From: Amorphochlora amoebiformis
Lineage: Eukaryota; Cercozoa; Chlorarachniophyceae
Reading direction: 5' to 3'
NCBI GenBank assembly: GCA_054601695.1
Contig: BAAHQB010000346.1
Coordinates: 62,001-126,000, forward strand
DNA: 64,000 bases
Part shown: piece after piece, positions 63,634-64,000 of the stretch
Numbering within the stretch: the first letter of the stretch is position 1
How the letters are laid out: each line of letters opens with the position of its first letter
Translations under genes and position numbers: made by a program
The notes under the pieces: model-generated
Database searches by the model: none
What the model saw: the letters and a program-made list of their open reading frames with translations, nothing else
What the model was told of the DNA's origin: nothing

Positions 63634-63852
63634 GTACATGTCTATATGTATGTATGTATATGTATATGTGTATATGTACACATATTGTATATATATATAT
63701 ATATATATAATATATTATATGTATGTATACATATATTCCTTCAGATATAGATAGATATGCATATAAATAAATTATTTATTGTAACTGCTGAAATATGTAC
63801 ATGAGGTAGCATATGTATGAATATGTGAACATTTACATATATATATATATAT

Positions 63853-63884
<32 letters not shown>

Positions 63885-64000
63885 GTGGTACATATATATA
63901 TATATATCTATGTATACACAGAATATTTATAATATATTTGTCTGCAATATGTGTGAATGTATTTTATTTATAGACACACACACACACACACACTCACACA
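63634..64000. other. TA microsatellite to window edge
   Basis: TA, TATG and terminal CA repeats; no exon visible before the window ends. Confidence 0.6.

Overview
This window is nuclear DNA of a eukaryote, probably a single-celled alga or other protist. The evidence is GT-AG introns, nuclear-type genes (a DIM1-family spliceosomal protein, an FHA protein, a SAM-UBA protein), telomere-type TTAGGG/CCCTAA tracts inside introns, and no bacterial operon structure. A large DUF1295 membrane enzyme, a glutaredoxin-2-like protein and a bacterial/algal-style GH18 chitinase fit a photosynthetic or recently photosynthetic protist, but I cannot name the organism. All gene models below were built by eye from splice signals, reading-frame phase and family motifs; none is confirmed by transcripts.

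Architecture: most of the sequence is (TA)n and TATG/TACA-type microsatellite. Coding sequence sits in short islands, many of them exons of 9-90 nt, separated by TA-rich introns of hundreds to thousands of bases. Where genes lie in higher-GC islands (about 40-48 kb, also 11.6 kb) introns shrink to 55-110 bp. Nearly every long open reading frame in the TA DNA is an artefact that translates as Tyr/Ile repeats.

Layout: 3' part of a cytochrome P450 (+, 52-6092); DIM1/U5-15kD-like gene (-, 6360-9163); glycine-rich protein (+, 9998-17105); DUF1295/steroid-reductase-like membrane enzyme (-, 17325-23766); an unrecognised CPHC-containing protein (-, 24177-25825); an unrecognised protein with a BRCT-like tail (-, 26912-31455); a doubtful small gene (-, 31902-32705); a helical, coiled-coil-like protein (-, 33647-39842); an FHA protein (-, 40061-44192); a SAM-UBA protein (-, 44370-45165); a secreted GH18 chitinase (+, 45309-48211), divergent from the SAM-UBA gene across 143 bp; a glutaredoxin-2-like protein with an acidic insert (-, 49140-57267 or beyond); and three partial or unrecognised genes (+ 58344-59017, - 59435-60303, + 60797-63633).

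The genes do not form a pathway. The most unusual content is structural: TA-dominated introns carrying degenerate telomeric tracts, a dispersed roughly 60-bp repeat linked to those tracts, a GC-rich palindromic repeat, many two- to five-copy tandem duplications bounded by TA runs, and decayed copies of exons next to the working ones.
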